Assembly (NCBI RefSeq): GCF_009849585.1
Contig: NZ_VCRN01000012.1
Location: 62,001-126,000 of the forward strand
Direction: 5' to 3'
Length of the DNA stretch: 64,000 nt
DNA from: Bacillus sp. ZZV12-4809
GTDB taxonomy: Bacteria > Bacillota > Bacilli > Bacillales > Cytobacillaceae
Position numbers and translations under genes: made by a program. Positions 1 through 8,837 of the stretch are shown here, piece after piece (position 1 is the stretch's first letter; every line of letters starts with the position of its first letter). A model generated the notes under the pieces. The model had not been told where the DNA came from, searched no databases, and saw only the letters and a program-made list of their open reading frames with translations.

Positions 1-1
1 T

Positions 2-730
2 GAGATGAACAGGCCGGACTCGTTGAATGCATTAAATGTGGAAATGCTGACAGGGCTCATGAGTGCCATGAAAGATATTGGCCAAATGGATGAAATCGAT
101 ATTGTTGTATTGAAAGGAAGAGGCCGCGCATTTTCATCAGGCGGGGATATTAAAACAATGCTTTTGGAAACAAATGAAAGCGGTTTTCCGGAGGTAATGG
201 ATTGCATCAGTGAGCTGGCTGTAACTCTTTATAGCATGCCGAAGCTGACCATAAGTGCTGTAACAGGAGCAGCTGCCGGTTTGGGCTTAAGCCTGGCTCT
301 TGCCACTGATTATATATTGGCAGACAAGAACAGCAAGCTTGCCATGAATTTTATTGGAATCGGATTAATTCCTGATGGTGGGTCTCACTTCTTCCTGCAG
401 CAGCGCATTGGCGAAGATAAAGCTAAGCACTTAATCTGGGAAGGAAAAGTGCTGACTGCTGATGAAGCTCTGCAAATGGGGCTGATACACGAAATAGCAG
501 AAGATGATTTAAGCTCAGCAGTTGAAGCAAAATTGAAAAGATGGCTGAACAGCCCGACGGAAGCAATGATTAAGACAAAGAAAATTCTTGCTGATAAAAA
601 TCGGCCGCTGCTGCTGAAGGTGCTTGAGCTTGAAAAGCTCGGCCAGCATAAAATGCGGCAAACGGAAGATCATAAAGAAGGAATCCAGGCCTTTATTGAG
701 AAAAGAAAGCCTGTGTTTAAGGGAAAATAA
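2..730 (+). CDS. Enoyl-CoA hydratase/isomerase family protein, YhaR-like (5' partial)
   Basis: Crotonase-fold protein of acyl-CoA metabolism. The window opens inside the gene: the first codon is GAG and the first ATG reads MNRPDSLNAL, the motif normally 10-15 residues after the true start, so the start lies upstream. The oxyanion-hole stretch FSSGGDIK and the C-terminal KKR-type tail ending PVFKGK are present. The two catalytic glutamates of classical enoyl-CoA hydratase appear replaced: the first position lies in NFIGIGLIPDGG and the second in AKHLIW. The Asp in IPDGG recalls PaaG-type isomerases, so an isomerase is as likely as a hydratase (inference). Position before yhzD and yhaQ matches yhaR of B. 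subtilis. Confidence 0.85.
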   Translation, partial: EMNRPDSLNALNVEMLTGLMSAMKDIGQMDEIDIVVLKGRGRAFSSGGDIKTMLLETNESGFPEVMDCISELAVTLYSMPKLTISAVTGAAAGLGLSLALATDYILADKNSKLAMNFIGIGLIPDGGSHFFLQQRIGEDKAKHLIWEGKVLTADEALQMGLIHEIAEDDLSSAVEAKLKRWLNSPTEAMIKTKKILADKNRPLLLKVLELEKLGQHKMRQTEDHKEGIQAFIEKRKPVFKGK

Positions 731-791
731 GATGTGACAGAAGAAAAGCATAGAGCCGAGCCCTTTGCTTTTCTTTGACACCTCATATAAT

Positions 792-855
792 TGTCAGGCT
801 CCAGCGCCGCCCTCCGAAGGTGTTGGGGATGGGCAATGCGCTTCCGCTTTTCTTC
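792..855. repeat. Short degenerate dispersed repeat (family A, copy 1)
   Basis: Begins TGTCAGGCTCCAGCGCC and ends GCGCTTCCGCTTTTCT. A longer relative at 40771-40946 begins GTCTAGTTTCTGCGCC and ends GGCGCTTGCGCTTTTCT. Such CCAGCGCC...GCGCTTGCGCTTTTC elements are common between genes of Bacillus-group genomes. It contains no gene. Confidence 0.5.
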
Positions 856-1041
856 CTACCTATGAAACAGTATTAGTTTGCCCGCAGGAGAAGTGCAGCG
901 GTGAGTGTTTTCATCCAGTCCTTTTTCCTTAAGGAGATTTTCTCCCACATTCTTAGCTTCGTCATCGGAAGCTGCCTGGAATGCTTCATCCAGTATCTTT
1001 TTCCCGTCCTGTTCAAAAGCAGTAAGCTTATAAGTCTTCAT
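856..1041 (-). CDS. yhzD: YhzD-like small protein
   Basis: 61-residue soluble protein starting MKTYKLTAFEQDGKK, with no signal peptide or membrane segment. Length and sequence style match YhzD of Bacillus, whose function is unknown. It sits between the yhaR-like gene and yhaQ, the expected place. The minus-strand start is preceded by GAGGGGGTCC, a good ribosome site. Family assignment is by recognition of the N-terminus and synteny. Confidence 0.75.
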   Translation of the reverse strand: MKTYKLTAFEQDGKKILDEAFQAASDDEAKNVGENLLKEKGLDENTHRCTSPAGKLILFHR

Positions 1042-1209
1042 TATAGGACCCCCTCTTATTGAAAAATTCAGATAGTTACTATTATTCTTGCATAATTTCC
1101 TATAATGTGCAAAATATTTATTTATGAGAAATCCAGAAAATATTTACATAGAATAGGGAACTTTTTCCCTATTCTGTACGTATTGCATAATAAAAAGGGG
1201 GAAGTGGAT

Positions 1210-2109
1210 ATGGCTTTAGAGCTTAAACATGTAACAAAGCGCTTTGGTACGTTTACTGCAGTGGATGATTTGTCACTTTCAATTCCCGAAAGTGAGATGT
1301 TTGGATTTTTGGGGGCTAATGGCGCTGGTAAAACGACTACTTTTCGAATGATACTGGGGCTATTGGATCCCAGCGGAGGAAAGATTACCTGGAATGGAAA
1401 TCCCATCGATTATTCAACCAGTCCGCTGATAGGCTATCTTCCTGAAGAAAGAGGCTTATATCCAAAGCTTAAGGTTAAGGATCAGGTTATCTATTTGGCT
1501 AAGCTGAGAGGAATGCAAAAGCAGGACTGTCTAAAGGAATTAACTTATTGGCTTGAGCGATTCAAAGTTCCTGAATATGCGAATAAAAAAATTGAAGAGC
1601 TTTCAAAGGGAAATCAGCAGAAAATCCAGTTTATTACTGCAGTTATACATAAGCCAAAGCTTTTAATTCTGGATGAGCCATTCAGCGGGCTGGATCCGGT
1701 TAATGTAGAGCTGTTGAAGGATGCTGTTATGGATCTAAAGGAAAACGGTACAACCATTGTCTTTTCCTCACATAGGATGGAGCATGTTGAAGAACTTTGT
1801 GAGCATTTATGCATCATGCAAAGAGGTCGGCCGGTAGTCCACGGGTCTTTAAAGGAAATTAAACGGTCCTTTGGAAGAAAGAATCTTATAATCCATGCAG
1901 ATTATGATTTAAGCTTTTTGAAGGATGTCAGTGGAGTGGTGAAAGCCAGACAGACAGCAGAGGGGATTCAGCTGCAGATTTCCGGTGAAGATGCTGCTGA
2001 AGTAATTTTCAGGGAAGTTGCAGAGAAGGGGTTTGTCCGTAAATTTGTTTTGGAAGAGCCGTCTCTGAATGATATTTTTATTGAAAAGGCAGGTGCTTCC
2101 TATGAATAA
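1210..2109 (+). CDS. yhaQ: ABC transporter ATP-binding protein YhaQ
   Basis: 299-residue ATPase of an ABC-2 (NatA-like) exporter. Walker A GANGAGKT is at residues 35-42, the signature LSKGNQQ at 131-137, Walker B LLILDEP at 151-157 and the H-loop His at about 188. The start ATG at 1210 follows AAAAGGGGGAAG. An upstream in-frame ATG would add 35 residues without a ribosome site. The end overlaps the permease gene by 8 nt, indicating translational coupling. The pair resembles the NatAB sodium exporter family, but the substrate cannot be read from sequence. Confidence 0.92.
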   Translation: MALELKHVTKRFGTFTAVDDLSLSIPESEMFGFLGANGAGKTTTFRMILGLLDPSGGKITWNGNPIDYSTSPLIGYLPEERGLYPKLKVKDQVIYLAKLRGMQKQDCLKELTYWLERFKVPEYANKKIEELSKGNQQKIQFITAVIHKPKLLILDEPFSGLDPVNVELLKDAVMDLKENGTTIVFSSHRMEHVEELCEHLCIMQRGRPVVHGSLKEIKRSFGRKNLIIHADYDLSFLKDVSGVVKARQTAEGIQLQISGEDAAEVIFREVAEKGFVRKFVLEEPSLNDIFIEKAGASYE

Positions 2110-3352
2110 CTTTATGACAATCCTTTTTCATACTTATTTAAGCAAGCTGAAGACCAAGTCGTTTATTGTTACAACTCTTATTACGGTGGCGATAGTTGCA
2201 GGGCTTGCCAACTTATCCGGAATTATTGATTATTTTAATAAGGATGATCAAGAACGAATAGCAGTAATCGATGAGACTGGTGTGCTGTTGGCCCCACTGC
2301 AGGAACAAATGGATACTTTAAATAGCAAAATATCTTTAATTGCATACAAAGGGTCAGAGTCAGAAGGGGAAAATGATGTTAAGGATGAAAAGTATCAAGG
2401 ACTTTTAGTTTTATCCTTTACTGAAGAAGAGCTGCCTGAAGCAGCTTATAAAGCAAGAAGCATAGCCGATTCAGCCATCCCATCCGAATTGCAGGGCGGA
2501 CTGCAGCAGTTAAAAACACAGATGGCCGCCACTCAAATAAACCTTAGTCCGGAGCAATTAAGCAAACTATATGAGCCGGTGCCTTTTGATAAAACTGCTC
2601 TTGAAGAAAATGCTAAAACAGAAGAAGAACTTAATCAGGCAAGAGGACTTGTTTATGTTCTATTATTCATTATTTATTTTGCCGTCATCTTATACGCTAA
2701 TATGATTGCCATGGAGGTAGCGACAGAAAAGTCTTCCCGTGTTATGGAAATTCTGATTTCCAGTGTCTCACCAATCAAGCAGATGTTCGCAAAAATATTG
2801 GGAATCGGGCTCCTAAGCATGACACAGATGCTACTAATTCTATTGGTTGGCTATTTTTCAGTCAAACCAAATCTTGATAAGATGGAAGGCGGCTTTTTTG
2901 AATTCTTTGGATTTGGAAACATTCCAGCTTCGACTATCACTTATGCACTCATCTTTTTCATACTTGGATATTTCCTATACGCCACCCTGGCAGCTTTTCT
3001 TGGCTCGCTGGTAAGCAGAATTGAAGATATCCAGCAGATGATTACACCGATGACCATGATGGTAGTTGCAGGCTTTATGATTGCTATGTTTGGCTTAGGC
3101 CAGCCGGAAGCTTCCTTTGTAACTATCACGTCATATATACCTTTCTTCACTCCGATGCTTATGTTCATGAGAGTAGGGATGCTGTCACTGCCGGTATGGG
3201 AGCCGGTTCTAGGGATCGCAATCCTTCTCATTACCATTATCGTGCTGGCTGTCTTTGGGGCGAGAGTCTACAGGGGCGGAGTATTAATGTATGGTAAATC
3301 CAATTCGTTTAAGGATATTAAAAAAGCATTACAGCTTACTAAAAATGAATAA
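2102..3352 (+). CDS. yhaP: ABC-2 type permease YhaP
   Basis: 416-residue membrane partner of YhaQ. It has one N-terminal membrane segment (about residues 20-38), a long extracytoplasmic loop (about 45-190), then about five C-terminal membrane helices, the usual NatB/ABC2_membrane_3 layout. The motif EVATEKSSRVMEILISSVSP is typical of this family. The start overlaps the end of yhaQ. A hairpin terminator lies about 240 bp downstream. Confidence 0.9.
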   Translation: MNNFMTILFHTYLSKLKTKSFIVTTLITVAIVAGLANLSGIIDYFNKDDQERIAVIDETGVLLAPLQEQMDTLNSKISLIAYKGSESEGENDVKDEKYQGLLVLSFTEEELPEAAYKARSIADSAIPSELQGGLQQLKTQMAATQINLSPEQLSKLYEPVPFDKTALEENAKTEEELNQARGLVYVLLFIIYFAVILYANMIAMEVATEKSSRVMEILISSVSPIKQMFAKILGIGLLSMTQMLLILLVGYFSVKPNLDKMEGGFFEFFGFGNIPASTITYALIFFILGYFLYATLAAFLGSLVSRIEDIQQMITPMTMMVVAGFMIAMFGLGQPEASFVTITSYIPFFTPMLMFMRVGMLSLPVWEPVLGIAILLITIIVLAVFGARVYRGGVLMYGKSNSFKDIKKALQLTKNE

Positions 3353-3474
3353 ACAGGATGTTTATCAAAATTTCATGGCTCTTAGACAGATAATCTGTTT
3401 AGCCAATGAGTGATTCAAAAGGAAGGTTCTTAATCCTCGAAAATGATACGCATACTCTTTGCGCACAGCTGTTT

Positions 3475-3540
3475 CAGGGAGTCAGGCAGGCCCACCGCAC
3501 TCGCCGCGGAAAGAAAGTGCCAAAGTGGAATCCAACCTAC
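3475..3540. repeat. Degenerate Bacillus-type intergenic repeat remnant
   Basis: The segment around CCCACCGCACTCGCCGCGGA, followed by AAGAAAGTGCCAAAGTGGA, resembles the GC-rich repeat (CACCGC...CCCGCGGAAAGCGAGTGCC...GGAAATCAAC) scattered through Bacillus-group genomes. It lies in the 277-bp gap between yhaP and the LysE-family gene, where I see no gene. Confidence 0.4.
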
Positions 3541-3584
3541 AGATTCATTAGAACAATAATTGTCTTTAATAATGGGCCCTATTG

Positions 3585-3619
3585 AAAAAAGCTCCGTCTT
3601 TAAGAAACGGAGCTTTTTT
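3585..3619. terminator. Bidirectional terminator between yhaP and the LysE-family gene
   Basis: AAAAAGCTCCGT and ACGGAGCTTTTTT form an inverted repeat with a short loop, with an A-run on one side and a T-run on the other. It can end both converging genes. Confidence 0.85.
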
Positions 3620-3629
3620 CATGGAGTTT

Positions 3630-4262
3630 TTATGCAAACAATGCCTTCAATCCTTCAAATGCAAAATAAGCCCCAAATCCAATCAGCGATAATCCTGAAA
3701 GAATCGATATAATGATTATTCCTTTGCTGGTCAGGAATCGGCGAAACCCAGTGGTCAATCCTGCTACAAATATATCCCATAGCATGAGTCCCAGAAAAAT
3801 CATGGTACTGTATAAAAAGAGCTCTGTTTTTCCATAGGATGCAGCTGTTTTTGCAAGGACAGATCCGTAAATGCCCAGCCAGAACAGAATAGAAAGAGGA
3901 CTGGATATAGACATAATAAACCCGGAGAAAAAGCATTTAAACAATGAATCCTGGCTGCGCACATAGCTTATGGAAATTTTATTGGCATTTATAATACTCT
4001 CGATTCCCGTATATAAAAGAATAAATCCTCCAAAAAGCCACAGGAAAATCTGTATAAAAGGGGTATCCAAAAAATGGACGAGCCCAAGGTATACAACCAG
4101 CATATAAAATGCATCTGCAATCATTGAGCCCACTCCAACAATCCAAGCATGCCAAAATCCATTTTTTATCCCTTTTTCAAGCCTGACAGCATTTACAGGC
4201 CCAATTGGAGCTGCCAGAGACAGTCCGAGAAACACATAACTTAAATAAATTCCGATTCCCAA
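3630..4262 (-). CDS. LysE/RhtB family amino-acid exporter
   Basis: 210-residue inner-membrane protein with six predicted helices. The motif LAAPIGPVNAVRLEKG near residues 16-31 is the N-terminal hallmark of LysE-type exporters of amino acids or derivatives. Translation starts at TTG (4260-4262), preceded by GGGCGGAG. The gene faces yhaO across a 205-bp gap holding four strong hairpins, which would be its leader RNA. It is not part of the B. subtilis order here, so it looks like an insertion. Substrate unknown. Confidence 0.85.
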   Translation of the reverse strand: MGIGIYLSYVFLGLSLAAPIGPVNAVRLEKGIKNGFWHAWIVGVGSMIADAFYMLVVYLGLVHFLDTPFIQIFLWLFGGFILLYTGIESIINANKISISYVRSQDSLFKCFFSGFIMSISSPLSILFWLGIYGSVLAKTAASYGKTELFLYSTMIFLGLMLWDIFVAGLTTGFRRFLTSKGIIIISILSGLSLIGFGAYFAFEGLKALFA

Positions 4263-4284
4263 TATACCACTCCGCCCTTAATAA

Positions 4285-4393
4285 TTTCCTTGAGGTTATC
4301 TGCCAGTCCTCAAGGAAAGAGTCTTGTACATTTTTATGCACAAGCTTCCCGGTCTAAAACCGGAATAAGAAACCTGGGGGAATATTTCTTATT
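4285..4393 (-). promoter_or_regulatory. Cluster of four hairpins in the leader of the LysE-family gene
   Basis: Four successive inverted repeats: 4285-4295/4308-4318 (11 bp, TTTCCTTGAGG arm), 4323-4331/4336-4344 (9 bp with one mismatch), 4349-4353/4359-4363 (CCGGT/ACCGG) and 4364-4372/4385-4393 (AATAAGAAA arm). Spacings between them are 0-4 nt. None is followed by a clear T-run on either strand. On the minus strand they end 20-25 nt before the TTG start, as expected of a structured leader. I do not recognise a known riboswitch class. Confidence 0.5.
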
Positions 4394-4405
4394 TAATTAC
4401 GGATA

Positions 4406-4419
4406 GGAACGTGCATTCG
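4406..4419. promoter_or_regulatory. Candidate LexA (DinR) box upstream of yhaO
   Basis: GGAACGTGCATTCG differs at two positions from the Bacillus LexA consensus CGAACRNRYGTTCG. It overlaps the place of the -35 element (4411-4416) of a promoter whose -10 is TAAAAT at 4434-4439, a plausible repressor position. As I recall, yhaO is in the LexA regulon of B. subtilis, which fits. Confidence 0.55.
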
Positions 4420-4467
4420 ATTTTTGGATAAGGTAAAATGAGAGAAAAGGAATGAAAGGAAGTTTAC

Positions 4468-5688
4468 ATGAAAAGGGTTACGTTTATTCATGCTGCAGAT
4501 TTGCACCTGGATAGTCCAATGTCCGGTTTGAAGCATTTGCCTACGGCCATTTTTAAAAGGCTTCAGGAAAGCACTTTCGATGCATTTACCAAAATAATTG
4601 ACTTAGCTATTTTCCATGCAGTGGACTTTGTCATTTTAGCCGGGGATTTATTTGACGGTGAAGACAGAAGCATAAAGGCCCAAACCCGTTTTCGGAAGGA
4701 GATGGAGCGGCTGGCCGAGAGCGGAATTGCGGTTTATGCAGTCCATGGGAATCATGATCATATGGATGGCCACTGGGCTCATTTGCCAATGCCGGAAAAT
4801 GTCCATATTTTTTCCCCTGAGGTTGCAGTGATGCAGCATATTGCTGAAAATGGGACATCTGTTCATCTATACGGTTTCAGCTATCCTAAACGGCATGTGC
4901 TGGAAAGAATGATCGATCAATATCGCAGGGAAGATGGAGCAGATCTGCATATTGGTATACTTCATGGCACTTTTGAAGGCAGCAGTGATCATGATCCATA
5001 TGCGCCGTTCCGAATGAATGATTTGTTGGAAAAGGGCTTTGATTATTGGGCTCTCGGACATATACATAAACGGGAAATCATCGTTTCCCAGCCACCGGTC
5101 ATTTATCCCGGTAATATACAGGGAAGAAACCGCAAAGAAACTGGTCCGAAAGGATGCTATTTAGTTGAACTTGATAGTTCCGGTGCAAAGACAAAGTTTC
5201 TGGAGACTGCTGCTGTTATCTGGGAAAATGCAGAAATAGATGCTTCCGGATTGGAAAACTATCAGGATGTATATGAGACTTGCATAAATCTGATGGAAGA
5301 AAAGCGCAAAAACAGGCTGGGAACAGTCATAAACCTGACACTTACCGGCGTAGCCATGCCTGATCACGAAGTAAGAAGCCTAACCAATGGGGAGCTCCTC
5401 GAAACCCTGCAGGAGGACGAGGCAGATGAGGAATCATTTGTATGGATTTCCGGTATTTCAGTGAATGAAAAAAGAATGTGGAATAAAGAAAAGCTGGCAC
5501 AAGATTCAGAGTTTTTCAGTGAGCTTTTTAAAACAGCGGATCAGTTTGCTGAGCGCGGTGAAAATGCTTTGCCCCTGTATTCACATCCCCTGGCAAGGAG
5601 ATTTATAGGGGAACTCACTAAGGATGAAAAACAGAGTATCGCAGAGGAAGCCGAAGCACTTCTTGTAGGCCTTTTATACAAATCTTAA
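4468..5688 (+). CDS. yhaO: DNA repair exonuclease YhaO (SbcD/Mre11-like phosphoesterase)
   Basis: 406-residue metallophosphoesterase. The five metal-binding motifs are visible in order: HAADLHLDSP near the N-terminus, AGDLFD, VHGNHD, GILHG and ALGHIH. The ATG is preceded by AAAGGAAG. The stop lies 23 nt before the YhaN start, so the two form an operon in which YhaO would be the nuclease and YhaN the SMC-like ATPase, analogous to SbcD-SbcC. A LexA-like box upstream points to DNA-damage control. The exact substrate is not established by sequence. Confidence 0.9.
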   Translation: MKRVTFIHAADLHLDSPMSGLKHLPTAIFKRLQESTFDAFTKIIDLAIFHAVDFVILAGDLFDGEDRSIKAQTRFRKEMERLAESGIAVYAVHGNHDHMDGHWAHLPMPENVHIFSPEVAVMQHIAENGTSVHLYGFSYPKRHVLERMIDQYRREDGADLHIGILHGTFEGSSDHDPYAPFRMNDLLEKGFDYWALGHIHKREIIVSQPPVIYPGNIQGRNRKETGPKGCYLVELDSSGAKTKFLETAAVIWENAEIDASGLENYQDVYETCINLMEEKRKNRLGTVINLTLTGVAMPDHEVRSLTNGELLETLQEDEADEESFVWISGISVNEKRMWNKEKLAQDSEFFSELFKTADQFAERGENALPLYSHPLARRFIGELTKDEKQSIAEEAEALLVGLLYKS

Positions 5689-5711
5689 AGACAATGAATG
5701 GAGGTGGCCCC

Positions 5712-8705
5712 TTGATAATCACAGACATACATATCTACGGTTATGGAAAGCTTACTGACTTTATGCTATCCGATATTCAATCCTTGCAGGTTATTTACGG
5801 AGAAAATGAGGCAGGCAAATCTACCATTATGTCTTTTATCCATAGTGTTCTTTTTGGCTTTCCGGCCAAGACCCAATCGGAATTAAGGTATGAGCCTAAA
5901 GAAGGAGCCAAATATGGAGGCAGGCTTACCGCTGTTTTTCCTGATAGAGGGAAGGCTGTAATAGAGCGGGTTAAAGGCAAAGCATCGGGGAATGTGAATG
6001 TCCTGCTTGAAGATGGAACAAGGGGGGGAGAAGAACTTTTAAGTGAACTTCTTAACCATATAGACAAAAATCTGTATCAATCTATTTTCTCCTTTAATAT
6101 TCATGGGCTGCAAAATGTGAATCAAATGAAGGGTGAAGATTTAGGAAGGTATTTGTTTTCGGCAGGCTCACTGGGTACGGATCATCTCGTTTCCGCTGAG
6201 AATATCCTTCAAAAGGAATTGGAAAGCCGCTTTAAGCCAAACGGAAAAAAGCCTACCATGAATATAAAGCTGAAAGAAATGAAGCAGCTGCATCGGGATT
6301 TGAAAAATGCTGAGAAGAATAACGAGCACTATTGGGTATTGCTGCAAGAAAAAGAGAGTATAGAGAATGATTTAAAGAGAATTCAGCATGAGCTGGAGGC
6401 GCAACGGCAGGAGTTATCCCGTCTGAGAGAATGGAAGGATTTCAATCCATTACTGGCAGAGGAGCAAGAGCTGATTAAAGAACGGGAAAAATTTACGGAC
6501 ATGACTTTTCCGGCAAATGGCCTTGCTCTTTTGGAGAAGCTGGAGAGCTTGATTAAGCCGCTGGAAGGGCGAAAAGCCAATCTGGAATCCAGAATAAGCA
6601 TCCTGGAACAAGAGCTCGCAAAAAGTCAGCCTGATTATTTGCTTCTTAAGCATGAGCCGCAAATCAATTCAGCAGTTGAGGGGCTGCCGCTGCTGGATAA
6701 ATTAATGCAAGAAGACAAAGAGTTATTAATAAAGCTGGATAATATTACAGAGGAAATTTTAAACCTTCAGGAAAGACTTCATCTTCATATTGACGAACAG
6801 CAGCTTGAACAAGCTGATACGAGTGTTTTTATGAAGGAAAAGATTAATACAGTAAATTTCCGGCGAAACCACCTTCAGGCAATGAAAATGGAGCTGGACG
6901 AAAGGTTTAACGATGAAAAGTCGGTGTTAGAGAAGACGGAACAGAAAATTGGCGAATTGAAGGAGCAGCTTCTTACAGAAGAAGAGCGGGCAGCAATTAA
7001 AGAAACACTAAGCGTTACCGCAAATAAAGATCATATCGAAAAAGAACTGCAGAATACACAGGAAAGGCTACAATTCCTTCTTAAAGCAGAAAAAAAGGAA
7101 CAGGAAAAAAGCCAGCAAAAATCATATAGCGATAAAAGGCAGCTTCTGTTTTTGGGTATTCTTTTTGCAGCGTTTGCCGGCTGGGGAATCTTTAGTCAAT
7201 TATGGGTTATTGCAGGCGCAGGAGTTATAGGCACAGCCTTTTGTTTTACTATGGCCAATAAAAAAGAGCCTAAGGGTCAGGACAGCTTTATTGAAGATGA
7301 AATAAAAGCCCTGAGGAAAAAAGAACAATCACTGCTGGACAAATTGAAGCATCCTGACATTCAGCATGCTGAGAGCCTCGAGGCACAGCTAAAGGAAGAC
7401 AGCGAACGGCAAAATCAGCTTATCCAATTACAGATTCATCTTGAACAGGCGAATGAAAAATACGAAAAGGTCATTAACTCTTTTGAAAAATGGGAAAAGG
7501 ACTCTGCCGATCTTGAAGCTGAGCTCCTGCAGCTGGGGAAGCAGCTGTTACTTCCTTCTGAAATCGCCAAAAACTATTTAGGCGATGCATTTAGTCTAAT
7601 TGAAAAACTGAAAGTCCTTAACAGAGAAAAGAAATATATCCTTGAACGAAAGGAAGCAGCAGAAAAGGGAATTAAAGAAAAGCTGCAAACTTTTCGAGAG
7701 CTAAAAGCTTTATTGGTTGGCGAGCCGGGAAGTGTTCAGGAAATCGTCTATCAGCTGAAAAACAGGCTAAAGGAAGAAACGGAAAAACAGATTAAGCAGG
7801 GTGAAAGAGAAAACAAACTTCAGGAGTTAAAGCTTGAGCTCGGCACAGTGCTGGCTGAACTTAGCCACTATCAAAAAGAATGCAGCCGCCTGTTCTCAAG
7901 CGCCGGCACTGATGGAGCTGAGGAATACCGGGAAAAAGCAGTACAAGCACAGAAATTATCAGAACTTGAAGAACAGCTAAAACAAGTCCGCAGGCAAATA
8001 AATCTTTACTCTTTTTCTCAGGAGGAAATCGGAAAATATTCCAGTGTGGCAAAACCGGAAGCAGAGATCCAAGCCATTAGCGAAAATGCTGCTCAGCTGA
8101 AGGAAAGTATTCCTGTTCTGCAAAGCAAACTTGCAGAAGTAAATCATGAAATTGGAATTCTCGAAGAGGGAGGAACATATGCTGAACTCCTGCATAAGTT
8201 CGCATTGCTGAAATCCGAGTTTGAAGCAGAAGCAAAGGAATGGGCAAAATATGCGGCTGCCAAGGATATTTTGGATCGAACGATTAACAGTTTTAAAAAT
8301 GAGCGTTTGCCCAAAATGCTGGAAAAGGCAGAGCAATATCTCTCATATTTAACCAATGGCCGTTATGTACGGATTTTTCCTAAAGAGGAAGGAAGCGGTT
8401 TTCTGATAGAAAGCAGGACAGGAGCAGTTTTTGAAGCAAAAGAGCTGAGCCAGGCGACAGCAGAGCAGATATATGTATCCTTCAGGATTGCACTCGCCAT
8501 GACGATATATGGCAAATACCCATTCCCTATTATTATTGATGATAGCTTCGTGAATTTTGATCATGTCCGAACGGAAAGAATGATTAATCTGTTAAAGAGC
8601 CTGACAAATCGGCAAATTTTATTTTTCACCTGTCATAAGCATCTTCTTCCGTATTTTCCTGAAGAACAGATACAGTCTGTTAAAAAAGAAAAGCTATCAG
8701 TCTAA
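5712..8705 (+). CDS. yhaN: SMC/Rad50-like ATPase YhaN
   Basis: About 997-residue coiled-coil ATPase, partner of YhaO. Walker A GENEAGKST lies near residue 32, Walker B FPIIIDDSF near 946, and nearly everything between is heptad-rich coiled coil. Two hydrophobic segments sit in the middle of the coil (LLFLGILFAAFAGWGIF and WVIAGAGVIGTAFCF, encoded about 7144-7248), unlike SbcC and suggesting membrane attachment. I chose the TTG at 5712 because GGAGGTG sits 6-8 nt before it and the next residues IITDIHIYGYG match the usual N-terminus; an ATG at 5694 would add six residues. A terminator follows. Confidence 0.88.
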   Translation: MIITDIHIYGYGKLTDFMLSDIQSLQVIYGENEAGKSTIMSFIHSVLFGFPAKTQSELRYEPKEGAKYGGRLTAVFPDRGKAVIERVKGKASGNVNVLLEDGTRGGEELLSELLNHIDKNLYQSIFSFNIHGLQNVNQMKGEDLGRYLFSAGSLGTDHLVSAENILQKELESRFKPNGKKPTMNIKLKEMKQLHRDLKNAEKNNEHYWVLLQEKESIENDLKRIQHELEAQRQELSRLREWKDFNPLLAEEQELIKEREKFTDMTFPANGLALLEKLESLIKPLEGRKANLESRISILEQELAKSQPDYLLLKHEPQINSAVEGLPLLDKLMQEDKELLIKLDNITEEILNLQERLHLHIDEQQLEQADTSVFMKEKINTVNFRRNHLQAMKMELDERFNDEKSVLEKTEQKIGELKEQLLTEEERAAIKETLSVTANKDHIEKELQNTQERLQFLLKAEKKEQEKSQQKSYSDKRQLLFLGILFAAFAGWGIFSQLWVIAGAGVIGTAFCFTMANKKEPKGQDSFIEDEIKALRKKEQSLLDKLKHPDIQHAESLEAQLKEDSERQNQLIQLQIHLEQANEKYEKVINSFEKWEKDSADLEAELLQLGKQLLLPSEIAKNYLGDAFSLIEKLKVLNREKKYILERKEAAEKGIKEKLQTFRELKALLVGEPGSVQEIVYQLKNRLKEETEKQIKQGERENKLQELKLELGTVLAELSHYQKECSRLFSSAGTDGAEEYREKAVQAQKLSELEEQLKQVRRQINLYSFSQEEIGKYSSVAKPEAEIQAISENAAQLKESIPVLQSKLAEVNHEIGILEEGGTYAELLHKFALLKSEFEAEAKEWAKYAAAKDILDRTINSFKNERLPKMLEKAEQYLSYLTNGRYVRIFPKEEGSGFLIESRTGAVFEAKELSQATAEQIYVSFRIALAMTIYGKYPFPIIIDDSFVNFDHVRTERMINLLKSLTNRQILFFTCHKHLLPYFPEEQIQSVKKEKLSV

Positions 8706-8760
8706 TTAGTATTCTTAAAGACATAACAGAGGACTTGCGGTTTTTTCTGAATAGAACATT

Positions 8761-8790
8761 ACCCATTCATTAACATGTGAATGGGTTTTT
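8761..8790 (+). terminator. Terminator after yhaN
   Basis: ACCCATTCA and TGAATGGGT pair around an 8-nt loop, followed by TTTTT. Confidence 0.85.
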
Positions 8791-8837
8791 GCGGCTGGCA
8801 AGTGACATGATATATTTAGGAGAGAGTCGTATCTGTA

